DNA of 64,000 nucleotides from Marinobacter lutaoensis. Lineage in GTDB: Bacteria; Pseudomonadota; Gammaproteobacteria; Pseudomonadales; Oleiphilaceae. The notes beneath the pieces were generated by a model. That model was not told the origin of the DNA. It saw only the letters and a list, made by a program, of their open reading frames with translations, and made no database searches. Of this stretch, positions 55,281-64,000 are shown in pieces. The stretch covers positions 1 to 64,000 of the forward strand of contig NZ_MSCW01000006.1 of assembly GCF_001981305.1 (NCBI RefSeq), written 5' to 3'. The stretch's first letter is position 1. Each line of letters opens with the position of its first letter. Made by a program: the position numbers and the translations under genes.

Positions 55281-56977
55281 GCAACTTGCTCCTTACTGGC
55301 GTTGGTGGTGCGTCGGGGTTGGTCGATCATCTCGCGGTTGCTGGCGCCGGGCTTGACGATGGGCCAGACGTTGTCCTCGCGGGCAATGGCCACATGCAGC
55401 AGCATCGGTCCCCGGTAGGCCAGGATGGTCTCGATGCCACGGCGGATCTGATCGGTGCGTTCGATGTGCAGGGCCGGAATGTCGAAGGCCCGGGCCATGG
55501 CGACAAAATCGGGGTTGTCGTCCAGGTCGATCTGGCTTTCACGGTTGTTGTAGAACAGCTCCTGCTGCTGGCGGACCATGCCCAGGCACTGGTTGTCCAG
55601 AATGATCAGCTTGACCGGCAGCTGGTAGCGCCGGATGGTGGCCAGCTCCTGGGCGTTCATCATGAAGGAACCGTCGCCGCTGACGTTGATCACTGTGGCC
55701 TGGCGGTCGGCGAACTGCGCGCCGATGGCCGCCGGCAGGCCGAAGCCCATGGTGCCGAGGCCGCCGCTGGTGAGATGGTGGCGCGGATGGTCGAAACGGT
55801 AGTGCTGGGCAACCCACATCTGGTGCTGGCCTACGTCGCAGGCAATGAGGGTGTCGTCGGGAGCGATCCGGGACAGTTGGCGCACGAACGCCGGCCCGGT
55901 GATGGGGGCGTGCGGCTCCTCGTTGTCCGCCGTGGCAAAACCACCGGTGGTGCGCCATTCCCGGCATTGTTTGCGCCACGGCTCAATGGCCAGAGGTGTT
56001 TGCCGCAGGGCCTCGGTGAACGCGCCCAGGATGGCATTCAGGTCACCGCGCAGGGCGACGTCCGCCGGGCGCAGCTTGCCGATTTCGGCGGCGTCCGCGT
56101 CGATGTGGATCAGCCGGGCGTTGGCGGCAAACCCGTCCAGCCGGCCGGTGGCGCGGTCGTCCAGCCGGGCGCCGATCACCAGCAGCAGGTCGCATTCGTC
56201 CACCGCCCGGTTGGCGGCGCGGGAGCCGTGCATGCCCAGCATGCCCAGATCGTCCGGGTTGTGCTTGCCGGCGTTGCCAATGCCTTTGAGGGTGGTGACG
56301 CCGGGCAGCCCGGACGCCTCGGCGAAGGCGCGGAAACTCGCTTCCGCGTGCGCCAGCGACACGCCACCACCGCTGTACAGCAGCGGCCGGCGGGCGTCGC
56401 GCAGCAGCGCCAGGGCCTCGCGGATGTCCGGGCAGGCCGGTTCCGGCCGCGGGGGACGGGCGGGTGCCCGGGTCTGTACTTCGGCCAGCAGAAGGTCCTT
56501 GGGAATGTCGATCCAGACCGGTCCCGGCCGGCCGCTCTGGGCCAGGTTGATGGCGTCCTCCAGAATGCCAGGCAGGGCGTTGGCGTCTTCCACCAGGTAG
56601 CTGTGCTTGACGATGCCCAGGGTCATGCCCAACACGTCGGTTTCCTGGAACGCGTCGGTGCCGATCAGTGGTGCCGGTACCTGGCCGGTGATGACCAGCA
56701 GTGGCACCGAGTCCCGGTGGGCGTTGGCAACGCCGGTAATCAGGTTGGTGGCACCGGGGCCGGAGGTGGCGATGCACACGCCCAGCCGGCCGCTGGCCCG
56801 GGCGTAGCCGTCGGCGGCCAGGGCACAGGCCTGCTCGTGGCGGCACAGCACGTGTTCCACCCCCACATCATCCACCAGGGCGTCGTAGAGCGGCATGATG
56901 CAGCCGCCGGGGTAGCCGAACACGGTGGTGATCTGGTGGCGGTGAAACGCCTCGAGAATGTGCTGTGCGCCGTTCAT
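55277..56977 (-). CDS. ilvG: Acetolactate synthase large (catalytic) subunit, IlvG type
   Basis: A 566-residue thiamine-diphosphate enzyme making acetolactate or acetohydroxybutyrate, the first common step of valine, leucine and isoleucine synthesis. The cofactor-activating Glu is in LCRHEQACALAADGYARA (about residue 47), the FAD/Q-type region in GLGTMGFGLPAAIGAQFADR, and the Mg-ThDP motif GDGSFMMNAQELATIRRYQLPVKLIILDNQ around residue 436 (starting GDGSF and ending DNQ). The start at 56977 has AAAGGAA upstream. A leader peptide and attenuator precede it. It forms an operon with ilvM. This is biosynthetic, opposite in direction to the liu genes. Confidence 0.93.
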   Translation of the reverse strand: MNGAQHILEAFHRHQITTVFGYPGGCIMPLYDALVDDVGVEHVLCRHEQACALAADGYARASGRLGVCIATSGPGATNLITGVANAHRDSVPLLVITGQVPAPLIGTDAFQETDVLGMTLGIVKHSYLVEDANALPGILEDAINLAQSGRPGPVWIDIPKDLLLAEVQTRAPARPPRPEPACPDIREALALLRDARRPLLYSGGGVSLAHAEASFRAFAEASGLPGVTTLKGIGNAGKHNPDDLGMLGMHGSRAANRAVDECDLLLVIGARLDDRATGRLDGFAANARLIHIDADAAEIGKLRPADVALRGDLNAILGAFTEALRQTPLAIEPWRKQCREWRTTGGFATADNEEPHAPITGPAFVRQLSRIAPDDTLIACDVGQHQMWVAQHYRFDHPRHHLTSGGLGTMGFGLPAAIGAQFADRQATVINVSGDGSFMMNAQELATIRRYQLPVKLIILDNQCLGMVRQQQELFYNNRESQIDLDDNPDFVAMARAFDIPALHIERTDQIRRGIETILAYRGPMLLHVAIAREDNVWPIVKPGASNREMIDQPRRTTNASKEQVA

Positions 56978-57001
56978 GGTCGTTTTTCCTTTTTCTCTGC
57001 C

Positions 57002-57043
57002 GCAAAAAGCGAAGCCCCCGGGACCTTGCGGTGCCGGGGGCTT
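57002..57043 (-). terminator. Attenuator terminator of the ilvGM operon
   Basis: On the minus strand AAGCCCCCGG (complement of 57034-57043) pairs with CCGGGGGCTT (complement of 57012-57021), followed by CGCTTTTTG. It lies 25 bases before ilvG. The leader-peptide segment at 57091-57100 carries the same CCGGGGGCTT, so it can pair with AAGCCCCCGG instead and form an antiterminator. Confidence 0.85.
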
Positions 57044-57065
57044 CTGGTGTCTCGTCGGGTTTCTG

Positions 57066-57158
57066 TTATTTCAACCGTTTGTCCACGCAAAAGCCCCCGG
57101 ATGGCACCACGACCACCAGGACAAGCTTCACAAGGACCACAACCACGTTGAAATTCAT
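57066..57158 (-). CDS. ilvL: ilv leader peptide (Val/Leu-rich attenuator peptide)
   Basis: A 30-residue open frame, ATG at 57158 to TAA at 57066. It reads MNF followed by NVVVVLVKLVLVVVV, then PSGGFCVDKRLK. Eleven residues are valine and four leucine, with ten valines and three leucines packed into positions 5-18, and no isoleucine. When charged Val- or Leu-tRNA is scarce, a ribosome stalled on this run would free the following CCGGGGGCTT segment (57091-57100) to pair with the first arm of the terminator and let transcription reach ilvG. It is too short for routine gene calling but fits classical attenuation in every part. Confidence 0.88.
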   Translation of the reverse strand: MNFNVVVVLVKLVLVVVVPSGGFCVDKRLK

Positions 57159-57202
57159 GAAATCGACATTCCGTTCTGAATTCGTCAGATCAATGTGTGT
57201 AG

Positions 57203-57232
57203 AATCTAACCCACGTTTTTGGCCGGATGCAA
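57203..57232 (-). promoter_or_regulatory. Promoter of the ilvL-ilvGM operon
   Basis: On the minus strand TTGCAT (57232-57227) and TAGATT (57208-57203) are 18 bases apart, 45 bases upstream of the leader-peptide ATG. The -35 matches the consensus at four of six positions, and the -10 is moderate. Confidence 0.5.
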
Positions 57233-57307
57233 CCGCTTTCCGGCGTTTTTTTCACCGGCGGGCGGATGGCCCGCCGTCATTCATCGTGCAGGCGTGGCGA
57301 GAAATCT

Positions 57308-58390
57308 ATGACGAGGGCGAGATGGGGCAGCCTGGGGCTGGCCCTGCTGGTGGTGGTTTTGCTGGTTGTATGGATGGCGACGGGCGACCTGAAGGAGGCC
57401 TCGCGGGAGCCCCCGGAGCCTGCCCCCGCCGCCACGCGGGAACCGACCCGGGTCCAGGTGTCGACGGTATCGGCCCAGACCTATGAGCCGGGCATCTGGC
57501 TGCAGGGGCAGCTGGAACCCTGGCTGGCGGTGACCGTCAGCGCCCAGGTGTCGGGCACGGTCACGGAGATTCCGGTGGCCCTGGGGGAGACGGTGGCCCG
57601 GGGCCAGGTGCTGGCGCGGCTGTCGGATGACGGCCGTTCCGCCGTGGTCGAGCGCTGGCAGGCCCGGGTGCGCAAGCTGGAGGCGGACGTGGCCGCCGCC
57701 CGCCGCCTGCGTTCGGACAATTATACCGCGCAGAGCGAACTGCTGAATCTGGAAAGTGAGCTGGCGGCGGCCCGGGCGGAACTGACCGCGGCCCGGCTGG
57801 CGGTGGCGCACCTGTCGCCCACGGCCCCGTTCGACGGCATCGTCAATGCCCGGGCCGTCGATCCGGGGAGCCTGGTCCAGGTGGGTTCGCCCCTGTTCGA
57901 CCTGGTGCGCATTGACCGTCTCAAGGCCACCGGCCAGGTGCCGCAGTCGTCGGTGGGTCAAGTGTCGGTGGGGCAGGCGGTGACGGTCCAACTGCTGGAC
58001 GGGGACTTGCTGCATGGCACGGTGACCTTCGTGGCTGCCGCCGCCGACCCCGAGACCCGCAGCTTCCCGGTGGAAGTGGCGGTGGACAACCCGGACCTCA
58101 AGCGGGTGGCGGGCGGCTCCGCGAGCCTGCGAATCGCCCTGCCGGAGGTGCGGGCCCTGTTCCTGTCACCGGCCTATCTGAGCCTCGATGACCAGGGCCG
58201 GCCGGGGGTGAAACACGTGGCTGGCGACAACCGCGTGGTGTTTACGCCGGTGCGCCTGCTGAGCGTCGCCACCGACGGCGCCTGGGTGGCCGGCTTGCCC
58301 GAGGAGATCCGCCTGATCACCCGGGGGGGCGGTTTCGTCCAGGCGGGTGAGCGGGTGACGCCGGTGGACCTTGCGGATGACCGGGGCTGA
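57308..58390 (+). CDS. RND efflux periplasmic adaptor (membrane fusion protein)
   Basis: A 360-residue adaptor. A single N-terminal anchor (GSLGLALLVVVLLVVWMATG) is followed by a lipoyl domain (AQVSGTVTEIPVALGETVARGQVLARL, core VSGTVTEIPV, about residues 80-105), a short coiled coil (about 115-165), the second lipoyl half (PFDGIVNARAVDPGSLVQVGSPLF) and a beta-barrel. The start at 57308 is in good position before the anchor, although the ribosome site is weak (GGCGAGA). It lies three bases before the pump gene and forms a two-gene efflux operon. No outer-membrane channel gene is present. Confidence 0.85.
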   Translation: MTRARWGSLGLALLVVVLLVVWMATGDLKEASREPPEPAPAATREPTRVQVSTVSAQTYEPGIWLQGQLEPWLAVTVSAQVSGTVTEIPVALGETVARGQVLARLSDDGRSAVVERWQARVRKLEADVAAARRLRSDNYTAQSELLNLESELAAARAELTAARLAVAHLSPTAPFDGIVNARAVDPGSLVQVGSPLFDLVRIDRLKATGQVPQSSVGQVSVGQAVTVQLLDGDLLHGTVTFVAAAADPETRSFPVEVAVDNPDLKRVAGGSASLRIALPEVRALFLSPAYLSLDDQGRPGVKHVAGDNRVVFTPVRLLSVATDGAWVAGLPEEIRLITRGGGFVQAGERVTPVDLADDRG

Positions 58391-58393
58391 ACC

Positions 58394-61300
58394 ATGCGCG
58401 CCTTGATTCTCGCGGCCATGAGCCGCAGCCGCACGACCCTGCTGACCTTGCTGTTCCTGATCCTCGGCGGGATTGCCGCGTTTGTGAGCATCCCGAAGGA
58501 AGCCAACCCGGACGTCACCATTCCGATGATTTACGTTTCCATGACGCTGGAAGGCATCAGCCCGGAAGACGCGGAGCGTTTGCTGGTGCGGCCCATGGAA
58601 CAGGAACTGCGTTCTCTTGAAGGCATCAAGGAAATGCGGGCCAACGCCTCGGAAGGGTATGCGTCGGTGATGCTGGAATTCGACGCCGGCTTCGATCCAG
58701 ACAAGGCGCTGCAGGACGTGCGTGAGAAGGTGGACACTGCCCGCAGCAATCTGCCGGACGAAGCGGATGAACCCCGGGTTCACGAAATCAACGTGTCGCT
58801 GTTTCCGGTCATGTCCATCGGGCTTTCCGGCCCACTGTCGGAGCGGGAGCTGATCACCATCGCCCGGCGCCTGCAGGATGCCATTGAAGCGATTCCCGAA
58901 GTGCTCGAGGTGGACATCGGCGGCGACCGGGAAGACCTGCTGGAAATCGTGGTCGATCCCCAGGTGCTGGAAAGTTACGGCATCGACTTCGATCAGCTGG
59001 CAACCCTGGTGACCCGCAACAACCAGCTGGTGGCGGCGGGCTCCCTGGACACCGGCCATGGCCGCATGGCGCTGAAAGTGCCCGGGGTGATCGAGAACAT
59101 CGAGGATGTCATGTCGATGCCGGTGAAGGTATCCGGTGATACCGTGGTCACCTTTGGCGATGTGGCGATGCTCCAGCGTACCTTCAAGGATCCGACCGGC
59201 TTCGCCCGCATCAACGGCGAACCGGCGCTGGTTCTGGAGGTGTCCAAACGGTCCGGCGCCAATATCATCGAGACCATCGCCAAGGTCCGTGAGCTGGTGG
59301 AGCAGGCCCGCCCCCGGTTGCCGGACACCCTGGACATCCGCTACATCATGGATCAGTCGGAGGAGGTCCAGGACATCCTCCGTGATCTGCTCAACAATGT
59401 GCTCACCGCCATCGTGCTGGTGATCGTGGTGGTGATCGCCGCCATGGGGCCGCGTTCGGCGCTGCTGGTGGGGCTGACCATCCCGGGCGCGTTTCTCACC
59501 GGCATCCTGGTGATCTGGAGCCTGGGGGTCACCCTCAACATCGTGGTGCTGTTCAGCCTGATTCTGGTGGCCGGCATGCTGGTGGACGGCGCCATCGTGG
59601 TGTCGGAACTGGCGGACCGGAACCTGTCGGAAGGCCGGACGGTCCGCGAAGCCTGGAGCGAGGCGGCCATCCGCATGGCTTGGCCGATCATCGCTTCCAC
59701 CGCCACCACCTTGGCGGTATTCGTGCCGCTGCTGTTCTGGCCCGGGGTGGTGGGCGAGTTCATGAAGTTCCTGCCGATGACCGTCATCATCTGCCTGGCC
59801 GCCTCCCTGGCCATGGCCCTGGTGTTCCTGCCGGTGCTGGGCGGCATCAGCGGCGGCCGGCGACCCCGGGCGTCGGCGGCCCCGGGACTCTGGACACGGC
59901 GTTATCGGGCGCTGCTGGCAGCGCTGCTGAACGCACCGGGGGTGACGCTGCTGGGCGCGCTGACGGTGATCGTCCTGATCTACGCCGCCTACGGCCGCTT
60001 CAACCACGGCGTTGAATTCTTCCCGAGCGTGGAACCGGATTCGGCCCAGGTGCAGATTCGCGCACGGGGTGACCTGTCGGTGTGGGAGCGGGACGCCATT
60101 GTCCGGGACGTGGAGCAGCGCCTGCAGGGCATGCCCGAGGTGAAAGCGTTGTACGCCCGCTCCATGGTGACCGTCAGCACCCAGATGGCGCCGGACGTGA
60201 TCGGTGTGCTCCAGTTCCAGTTCAACGACTGGTATACCCGGCGCCCGGCCAGTGCCATTCTGGAGGATTTTCGGGCGCGCACCCGGGGCATCCCCGGCAT
60301 TGAGCTGGAATTCCGGGAACAGGAAGATGGCCCGGCCGAAGGCAAGCCCATCGAGATTCGCATCGGCAGCCGGGAAAACGACGCCATGAATGGCTACGTG
60401 GATCGGGTCGAGGCCAGGATGCGTGACCTTGGCGGCTTCGTCGACATTGAGGACGACCGCAGCCTGCCGGGCATCGAGTGGCGCCTGAAGGTCGACCGGG
60501 AGGCGGCGGCCCGGTTCGGCACCGACGTGCTGAGCATCGGCAGCGCGGTGCGGCTGGTCACCAATGGCCTGGTCATCGCCACCTATCGCCCCGAGGACGT
60601 CCGTGACGAAGTGGACATCGCGGTCCGGGTGCCGAACCGCTGGCGGGCGTTGGATCAGCTGCAGCGGCAGACCCTGAACACCTCCCGGGGGCAGGTACCG
60701 CTGGCCCAGTTTGTCACCCTGGAGCCCGGTGACAAGACCGGCAGCATTGTCCGCGTGGACGGCGTGCGGACGGTGACCATCCAGTCCAATCTGGCGCCGG
60801 GGCGTCAGGTGGAAGAACGGCTCCGGGCCCTGGCCGCCGAACTGCCGGATCCGCCCGATGGCGTCACGGTGACCTTCGCCGGCGAGAGCGAGGACCAGCA
60901 GCAGGCCGCGTCGTTCCTGGGCTCGGCTTTCCTGGTGGCCATCGGCCTGATGCTGCTGATCCTGGTGACCCAGTTCAACTCCCTGTATCAGACCTTCCTG
61001 ATCCTGTCTGCCATCGTCCTGTCCACCGCCGGCGTGCTGATCGGCCTGCTGGTGACCGGTCAGCCGTTCGGCATCGTCATGGTCGGCATGGGCATCATCG
61101 CCCTGGCGGGCATTGTGGTGAACAACAACATCATTCTGATTGACACCTACAACCAGATGCGTCAGGACGGCATGCCGGCCTACGAGGCGGCGCTGGAAAC
61201 CGGCTGCCTGCGCCTGCGCCCGGTGCTGCTGACCGCGGTCACCACGGTGCTGGGCCTGATGCCGATGGTGCTGGGCGTGAACGTCGACCTGCTGACCCCG

Positions 61301-61468
61301 TCACTGGGGCTGGGCGCGCCGTCGACCCAATGGTGGACCCAGCTCTCCAGCGCCATCGCCGGAGGTCTGACCTTCGCCACCGTGCTCACCCTGCTGCTGA
61401 CCCCGGCCCTGCTGGTGCTGGGGGAGAAAGCAGGGCAGGGGATGCGTCGCCTGTGGGGGCGGGCTTAG
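58394..61468 (+). CDS. RND-family efflux pump with altered proton-relay residues
   Basis: A 1024-residue inner-membrane RND transporter with the normal two-fold layout: helix, large porter domain, six helices, then the same again. In helix 4 the motif is AGMLVDGAIVVSELADR, so Asp398 is kept but the second Asp of AcrB (Asp408) is Gly399. In helix 10 the segment GIVVNNNIILIDTYNQ puts Asn910 where AcrB has Lys940. The classical Asp-Asp-Lys relay is thus reduced to one Asp, a pattern shared with a poorly studied branch of HAE-type RND pumps. Substrate unknown; drugs, fatty acids or other amphiphiles are possible. Confidence 0.88.
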   Translation: MRALILAAMSRSRTTLLTLLFLILGGIAAFVSIPKEANPDVTIPMIYVSMTLEGISPEDAERLLVRPMEQELRSLEGIKEMRANASEGYASVMLEFDAGFDPDKALQDVREKVDTARSNLPDEADEPRVHEINVSLFPVMSIGLSGPLSERELITIARRLQDAIEAIPEVLEVDIGGDREDLLEIVVDPQVLESYGIDFDQLATLVTRNNQLVAAGSLDTGHGRMALKVPGVIENIEDVMSMPVKVSGDTVVTFGDVAMLQRTFKDPTGFARINGEPALVLEVSKRSGANIIETIAKVRELVEQARPRLPDTLDIRYIMDQSEEVQDILRDLLNNVLTAIVLVIVVVIAAMGPRSALLVGLTIPGAFLTGILVIWSLGVTLNIVVLFSLILVAGMLVDGAIVVSELADRNLSEGRTVREAWSEAAIRMAWPIIASTATTLAVFVPLLFWPGVVGEFMKFLPMTVIICLAASLAMALVFLPVLGGISGGRRPRASAAPGLWTRRYRALLAALLNAPGVTLLGALTVIVLIYAAYGRFNHGVEFFPSVEPDSAQVQIRARGDLSVWERDAIVRDVEQRLQGMPEVKALYARSMVTVSTQMAPDVIGVLQFQFNDWYTRRPASAILEDFRARTRGIPGIELEFREQEDGPAEGKPIEIRIGSRENDAMNGYVDRVEARMRDLGGFVDIEDDRSLPGIEWRLKVDREAAARFGTDVLSIGSAVRLVTNGLVIATYRPEDVRDEVDIAVRVPNRWRALDQLQRQTLNTSRGQVPLAQFVTLEPGDKTGSIVRVDGVRTVTIQSNLAPGRQVEERLRALAAELPDPPDGVTVTFAGESEDQQQAASFLGSAFLVAIGLMLLILVTQFNSLYQTFLILSAIVLSTAGVLIGLLVTGQPFGIVMVGMGIIALAGIVVNNNIILIDTYNQMRQDGMPAYEAALETGCLRLRPVLLTAVTTVLGLMPMVLGVNVDLLTPSLGLGAPSTQWWTQLSSAIAGGLTFATVLTLLLTPALLVLGEKAGQGMRRLWGRA

Positions 61469-61480
61469 GGGAGGCCGGGG

Positions 61481-63106
61481 TTACTGGCGGATTCGGCTGG
61501 CCAGTTCGTGGGCGCCTCGGGCCATGGCCTCCAGTTCCGGAACCGAGCGCAGATTTTCCTCGGCGGCCTGGTGCATGGCTTCGGAGAGTTCCGCCACTTC
61601 GGTGATGTTGCGGTTGATGTCCTCGCTGACGCTGGTCTGTTCCTCGGCGGCGGTGGCGACCTGGGTGGTGGCGTCGTTGACCCGGGCCATGCGCTGGTTG
61701 ATGTCCCCCAGGGTTTCCCGAACCGTCTCCACCGTTTCGCCACTTTCCCGGGCCACGATTTCGGAGGCCTGCATATAGTCGGTGGCGTCCTGGGAGGCCG
61801 CGGCGATGGCTTCGATGATTTCGTCGATTTCCACCGTGGCCTGCTGGGTCTTGGCGGCGAGGTTGCGCACTTCGTCCGCCACCACCGCGAAGCCCCGTCC
61901 GGCCTCGCCGGCGCGGGCGGCTTCGATGGCGGCGTTGAGCGCCAGCAGGTTGGTCTGGTCGGCGATTTCCCGGATCACCTGCATGACGTCGCCCACCCGC
62001 CGGCCGTCGCTGGCCAGCCGGTTGACGGTTTCCGCCGAACTGCGGATCTGGGTCGTCAGCCGGTTCATGCTGTCCACCGCCCGGTGAATCTGGCGGTCGG
62101 CTTCTTCGGTTTGGGCGGTGGTTTCCTCCACCTGGGCGGCCACCGAGGCGGCGTGCTTGGCAACGTCCTGGGCGGTCGCCGACATTTCATTCATGGCGGC
62201 GGCGACCTGGTCGATGCGCTGGTGGGCCTGGTCGGACAGCCGGGACACCTGGTCGGCGTTGCGGCGGATCAGGTCGCCGGTGCGGGCGAGCTGTTCGTTG
62301 TTCCGGGTCATCAGGCTGCCGGTTTCGGACATGAATCGGTGCAGGGCACGGGCGGTGTCCGCCAGACGTCCGAGCTCGTCCTGGCGCTGGAGGGTGACCG
62401 GTTGGGTCAGGTCGCCCTGGCCCAGGCGGTTCATCTGGGCGATCAGCTGTTGTGCGGGCCGGACCACGGAGCGCATCAGGACGATGACGCAGGCCAGGGT
62501 GCCCAGCAGGATGGCGAGGAACATCAGCACGCCGTTGCGGGTGGCGTCGGCGGCTACGCGGTTGTTCAGGTGCTCGGCCCGGGCCATGCCGAGGTCGCGG
62601 ATGCGTGCGGCAGCCTGTTCGATCAGCTGGGCGGGTTCGCGGTCGATGCCGGTCACTGCGGCGTCGCCGGCGGCGGGGCGGTAGCCGGCGTCCACGAACG
62701 CCTGGAAGCCGCTCCGGTAAGCGTCGCCCATCTGCCGGTGGGCGCTTTGAAAACGGCTCATCAGCTGCCGCGCCTCGGGGTCGGTCAGCTGCGGAATCAG
62801 GCGTTCCAGCCGGGCCTGGATCCGGCTTTCCTGTTCCTGGAACTGCCCCCAGTACTTCTGCCGCCGGCTGTCGTCGGCGCCCCGGAGCAGCACGTTCTTC
62901 CATTCCTGCACCTGGGTCTTGAATGCCACCAGGATGTCCTGGGCTTCCAGGGCCAGGGGCATCTCGGCACCGGCCAGGCGGCTGTAGTCGTCGTTGGCGT
63001 CCAGGGCGTTTTTAAGACTGTAGCCCGCGGCAAGGGCAACCACGAGGTTGGTGGCGATTACGATGGTGAGCACCCGGTTCAGGATGCTGCGAAAATACCA
63101 GTTCAT
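61481..63106 (-). CDS. Methyl-accepting chemotaxis protein
   Basis: A 541-residue chemoreceptor. The first helix ([20 protein letters not shown]) is near residue 12; a periplasmic four-helix-bundle sensor of about 160 residues follows; the second helix ([20 protein letters not shown]) is near residue 192; then HAMP ([24 protein letters not shown]) and the signalling coiled coil. The hairpin tip that contacts CheA and CheW is [19 protein letters not shown] with the following [21 protein letters not shown], both near residue 385. The C-terminus has no N-W-E-T-F pentapeptide for CheR/CheB tethering. The ligand is unknown. It is a single gene, convergent with the RND pump. Confidence 0.92.
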   Translation of the reverse strand: MNWYFRSILNRVLTIVIATNLVVALAAGYSLKNALDANDDYSRLAGAEMPLALEAQDILVAFKTQVQEWKNVLLRGADDSRRQKYWGQFQEQESRIQARLERLIPQLTDPEARQLMSRFQSAHRQMGDAYRSGFQAFVDAGYRPAAGDAAVTGIDREPAQLIEQAAARIRDLGMARAEHLNNRVAADATRNGVLMFLAILLGTLACVIVLMRSVVRPAQQLIAQMNRLGQGDLTQPVTLQRQDELGRLADTARALHRFMSETGSLMTRNNEQLARTGDLIRRNADQVSRLSDQAHQRIDQVAAAMNEMSATAQDVAKHAASVAAQVEETTAQTEEADRQIHRAVDSMNRLTTQIRSSAETVNRLASDGRRVGDVMQVIREIADQTNLLALNAAIEAARAGEAGRGFAVVADEVRNLAAKTQQATVEIDEIIEAIAAASQDATDYMQASEIVARESGETVETVRETLGDINQRMARVNDATTQVATAAEEQTSVSEDINRNITEVAELSEAMHQAAEENLRSVPELEAMARGAHELASRIRQ

Positions 63107-63179
63107 CCGGTGTGTCCTGTGATGGCGTGTAAACAGGGGGTATTATCCACAAATTCTGAAACGCGTCTGTTGGGGTTTT

Positions 63180-63950
63180 ATGACGTTGGGTGAGGCATTG
63201 GCGGGAGGCCACGGTGACAATCCGCTGGCGGAACTGTATCGGGACGAGGCGCTGCTGATCGTGCACAAGCCGGCCGGTCTGTTGGTGCACCGCAGCCCGA
63301 TCGACCGCCATGAGACGGAGTTCGCGCTGCAGTATGCGCGATCACTGAACGGGGGCCGGCGGGTGTACCCGGTCCACCGGCTGGACCGGCCCACGTCCGG
63401 TGTGTTGGTGTTCGCCCGGGATCCGGACACGGCCCGTGCTCTGGGGCAGGCGATGATGGCGGGGCGGGTGCGCAAGACCTACCTGGCCGTGGTGCGCGGC
63501 TGGCCAGCAGCATCGGGGGTGATCGACCATCCGCTGCGGGATGAACCGGAGGACCGGCGCCTGAAGGACCGGGCGCAGACGGTCCGGTCTGCGGTGACCC
63601 GGTTCCGGACCCTGGCGACCACTGAGATTCCGGTGGCCATCGAAACCTATCCCACCAGCCGCTACGCTGTGGTGGAACTGTTCCCGGAAACCGGTCGCAA
63701 ACACCAGCTGCGGCGCCACATGAAACACATCAGTCACCCCATCATCGGTGACGCCAATCATGGCCGTGGCCGGCACAATCGCTACTTCGCGCAGCGGTTT
63801 GGCGAGGGGCGGCTGATGCTGGCGGCCACCCGCATCGAGTTCGAGCATCCACGGGATGGCCAGTGGCTGTCGGTGTCGGCTCCGCTGGAGGCCAGCTTTC
63901 GGCGGGTTCTGGAGATTTTCCCCGGGTTTTCCTATCCGCCATCCCCGTGA
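63180..63950 (+). CDS. truC: RluA-family pseudouridine synthase, TruC type
   Basis: A 256-residue pseudouridine synthase. The catalytic Asp is in VHRLDRPTSGVLVF (about residue 64), after LLIVHKPAGLLVHRS; RKTYLAVVRGW (about 98) and the late FPETGRKHQLRRHMKHISHPIIGD (core GRKHQLRRH, about 170) match the RluA family. The N-terminus without an S4 domain and the HRSPIDRHETEFALQ stretch are typical of TruC, which modifies U65 of some tRNAs. The start ATG at 63180 has only GGGG upstream. It is divergent from the chemoreceptor gene; a GC-rich stretch follows to the window end. Confidence 0.87.
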   Translation: MTLGEALAGGHGDNPLAELYRDEALLIVHKPAGLLVHRSPIDRHETEFALQYARSLNGGRRVYPVHRLDRPTSGVLVFARDPDTARALGQAMMAGRVRKTYLAVVRGWPAASGVIDHPLRDEPEDRRLKDRAQTVRSAVTRFRTLATTEIPVAIETYPTSRYAVVELFPETGRKHQLRRHMKHISHPIIGDANHGRGRHNRYFAQRFGEGRLMLAATRIEFEHPRDGQWLSVSAPLEASFRRVLEIFPGFSYPPSP

Positions 63951-64000
63951 GCCGGTTCGGCCCGGCCGGGGCTCCGGTGCCCGGTCTCCCCGCCGGTGGC

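Noticed and set aside
55259..57151. A 630-codon plus-strand frame opposite ilvG
   Set aside because: It is antisense to a fully conserved acetolactate synthase gene and crosses the ilv leader region.
58166..60007. A 613-codon minus-strand frame opposite the RND pump
   Set aside because: Histidine/Gln-rich shadow translation typical of high-GC genes; the pump on the other strand is unambiguous.

Overview
The window comes from a high-GC Gammaproteobacterium. A leucine-catabolism (liu) cluster, several acyl-CoA ligases, acyl-CoA dehydrogenases and thiolases, an ilvGM pair with a Val/Leu attenuator, efflux pumps and a chemoreceptor together suggest a free-living, lipid- and organic-acid-using marine type such as Alcanivorax or Marinobacter. 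That assignment is inference from gene content; no 16S rRNA or other marker is present. No rRNA, tRNA, insertion sequence, integrase or replication origin was seen.

Layout. 1-287: start of a lipoprotein related to formylglycine-generating enzymes (runs off the edge). 497-3930: AI-2E-type exporter, then a dehydrogenase/proline-racemase-like pair. 4009-10937: acyl-CoA ligase and thioesterase, then a complete five-gene HAAT-type ABC importer (two ATPases, binding protein, two permeases). 11023-19292: TetR regulator, a HlyD/dual-ATPase/two-permease ABC exporter, then an EmrA/EmrB-type pump. 19422-30178: a complete type I-F CRISPR-Cas locus (cas1, cas2-3, cas8f, cas5f, cas7f, cas6f) followed by its leader and 38 identical repeats with 37 spacers. 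30237-36513: array terminator, amino-acid permease, DUF3592 membrane protein, SGNH hydrolase, RetSat-like oxidoreductase and its TetR regulator. 36617-46097 (minus): acyl-CoA ligase, AhpD-like protein and liuE-D-C-B-A-R. 46291-53468: second acyl-CoA ligase, AraC regulator, thiolase, SDR dehydrogenase, acyl-CoA dehydrogenase, second thiolase. 53618-63950: NSS transporter, ilvM-ilvG with attenuator and leader peptide, RND pump pair, chemoreceptor and TruC-type pseudouridine synthase.

How parts connect. A palindrome with core TTTACGT-WW-ACGTAAA, the type expected for the MerR-family regulator LiuR, lies in front of liuR-liuABCDE, in front of the SDR/acyl-CoA dehydrogenase/thiolase operon, and over the promoters of both the acyl-CoA ligase/thioesterase operon at 4 kb and the ABC importer operon at 6 kb. 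I therefore propose that uptake, CoA activation and branched-chain acyl-CoA oxidation form one LiuR regulon. Several of the same genes carry AAYAAYAA tracts just before the start codon, which resemble Hfq/Crc catabolite-control motifs. The minus-strand ilvGM operon has a 30-residue leader peptide (57158-57066), too small for ordinary gene calling, and competing hairpins typical of transcription attenuation.

Nothing in the window is clearly a new defence system; the CRISPR locus is a canonical and apparently intact I-F system. The most original points are the proposed LiuR control of an unassigned importer, the ilv attenuator, the Ser/Thr variant of the proline racemase fold, the apparently asymmetric ATPase pair of the importer, and the paired IHF-like sites and repeat-tail hairpin in the CRISPR leader.
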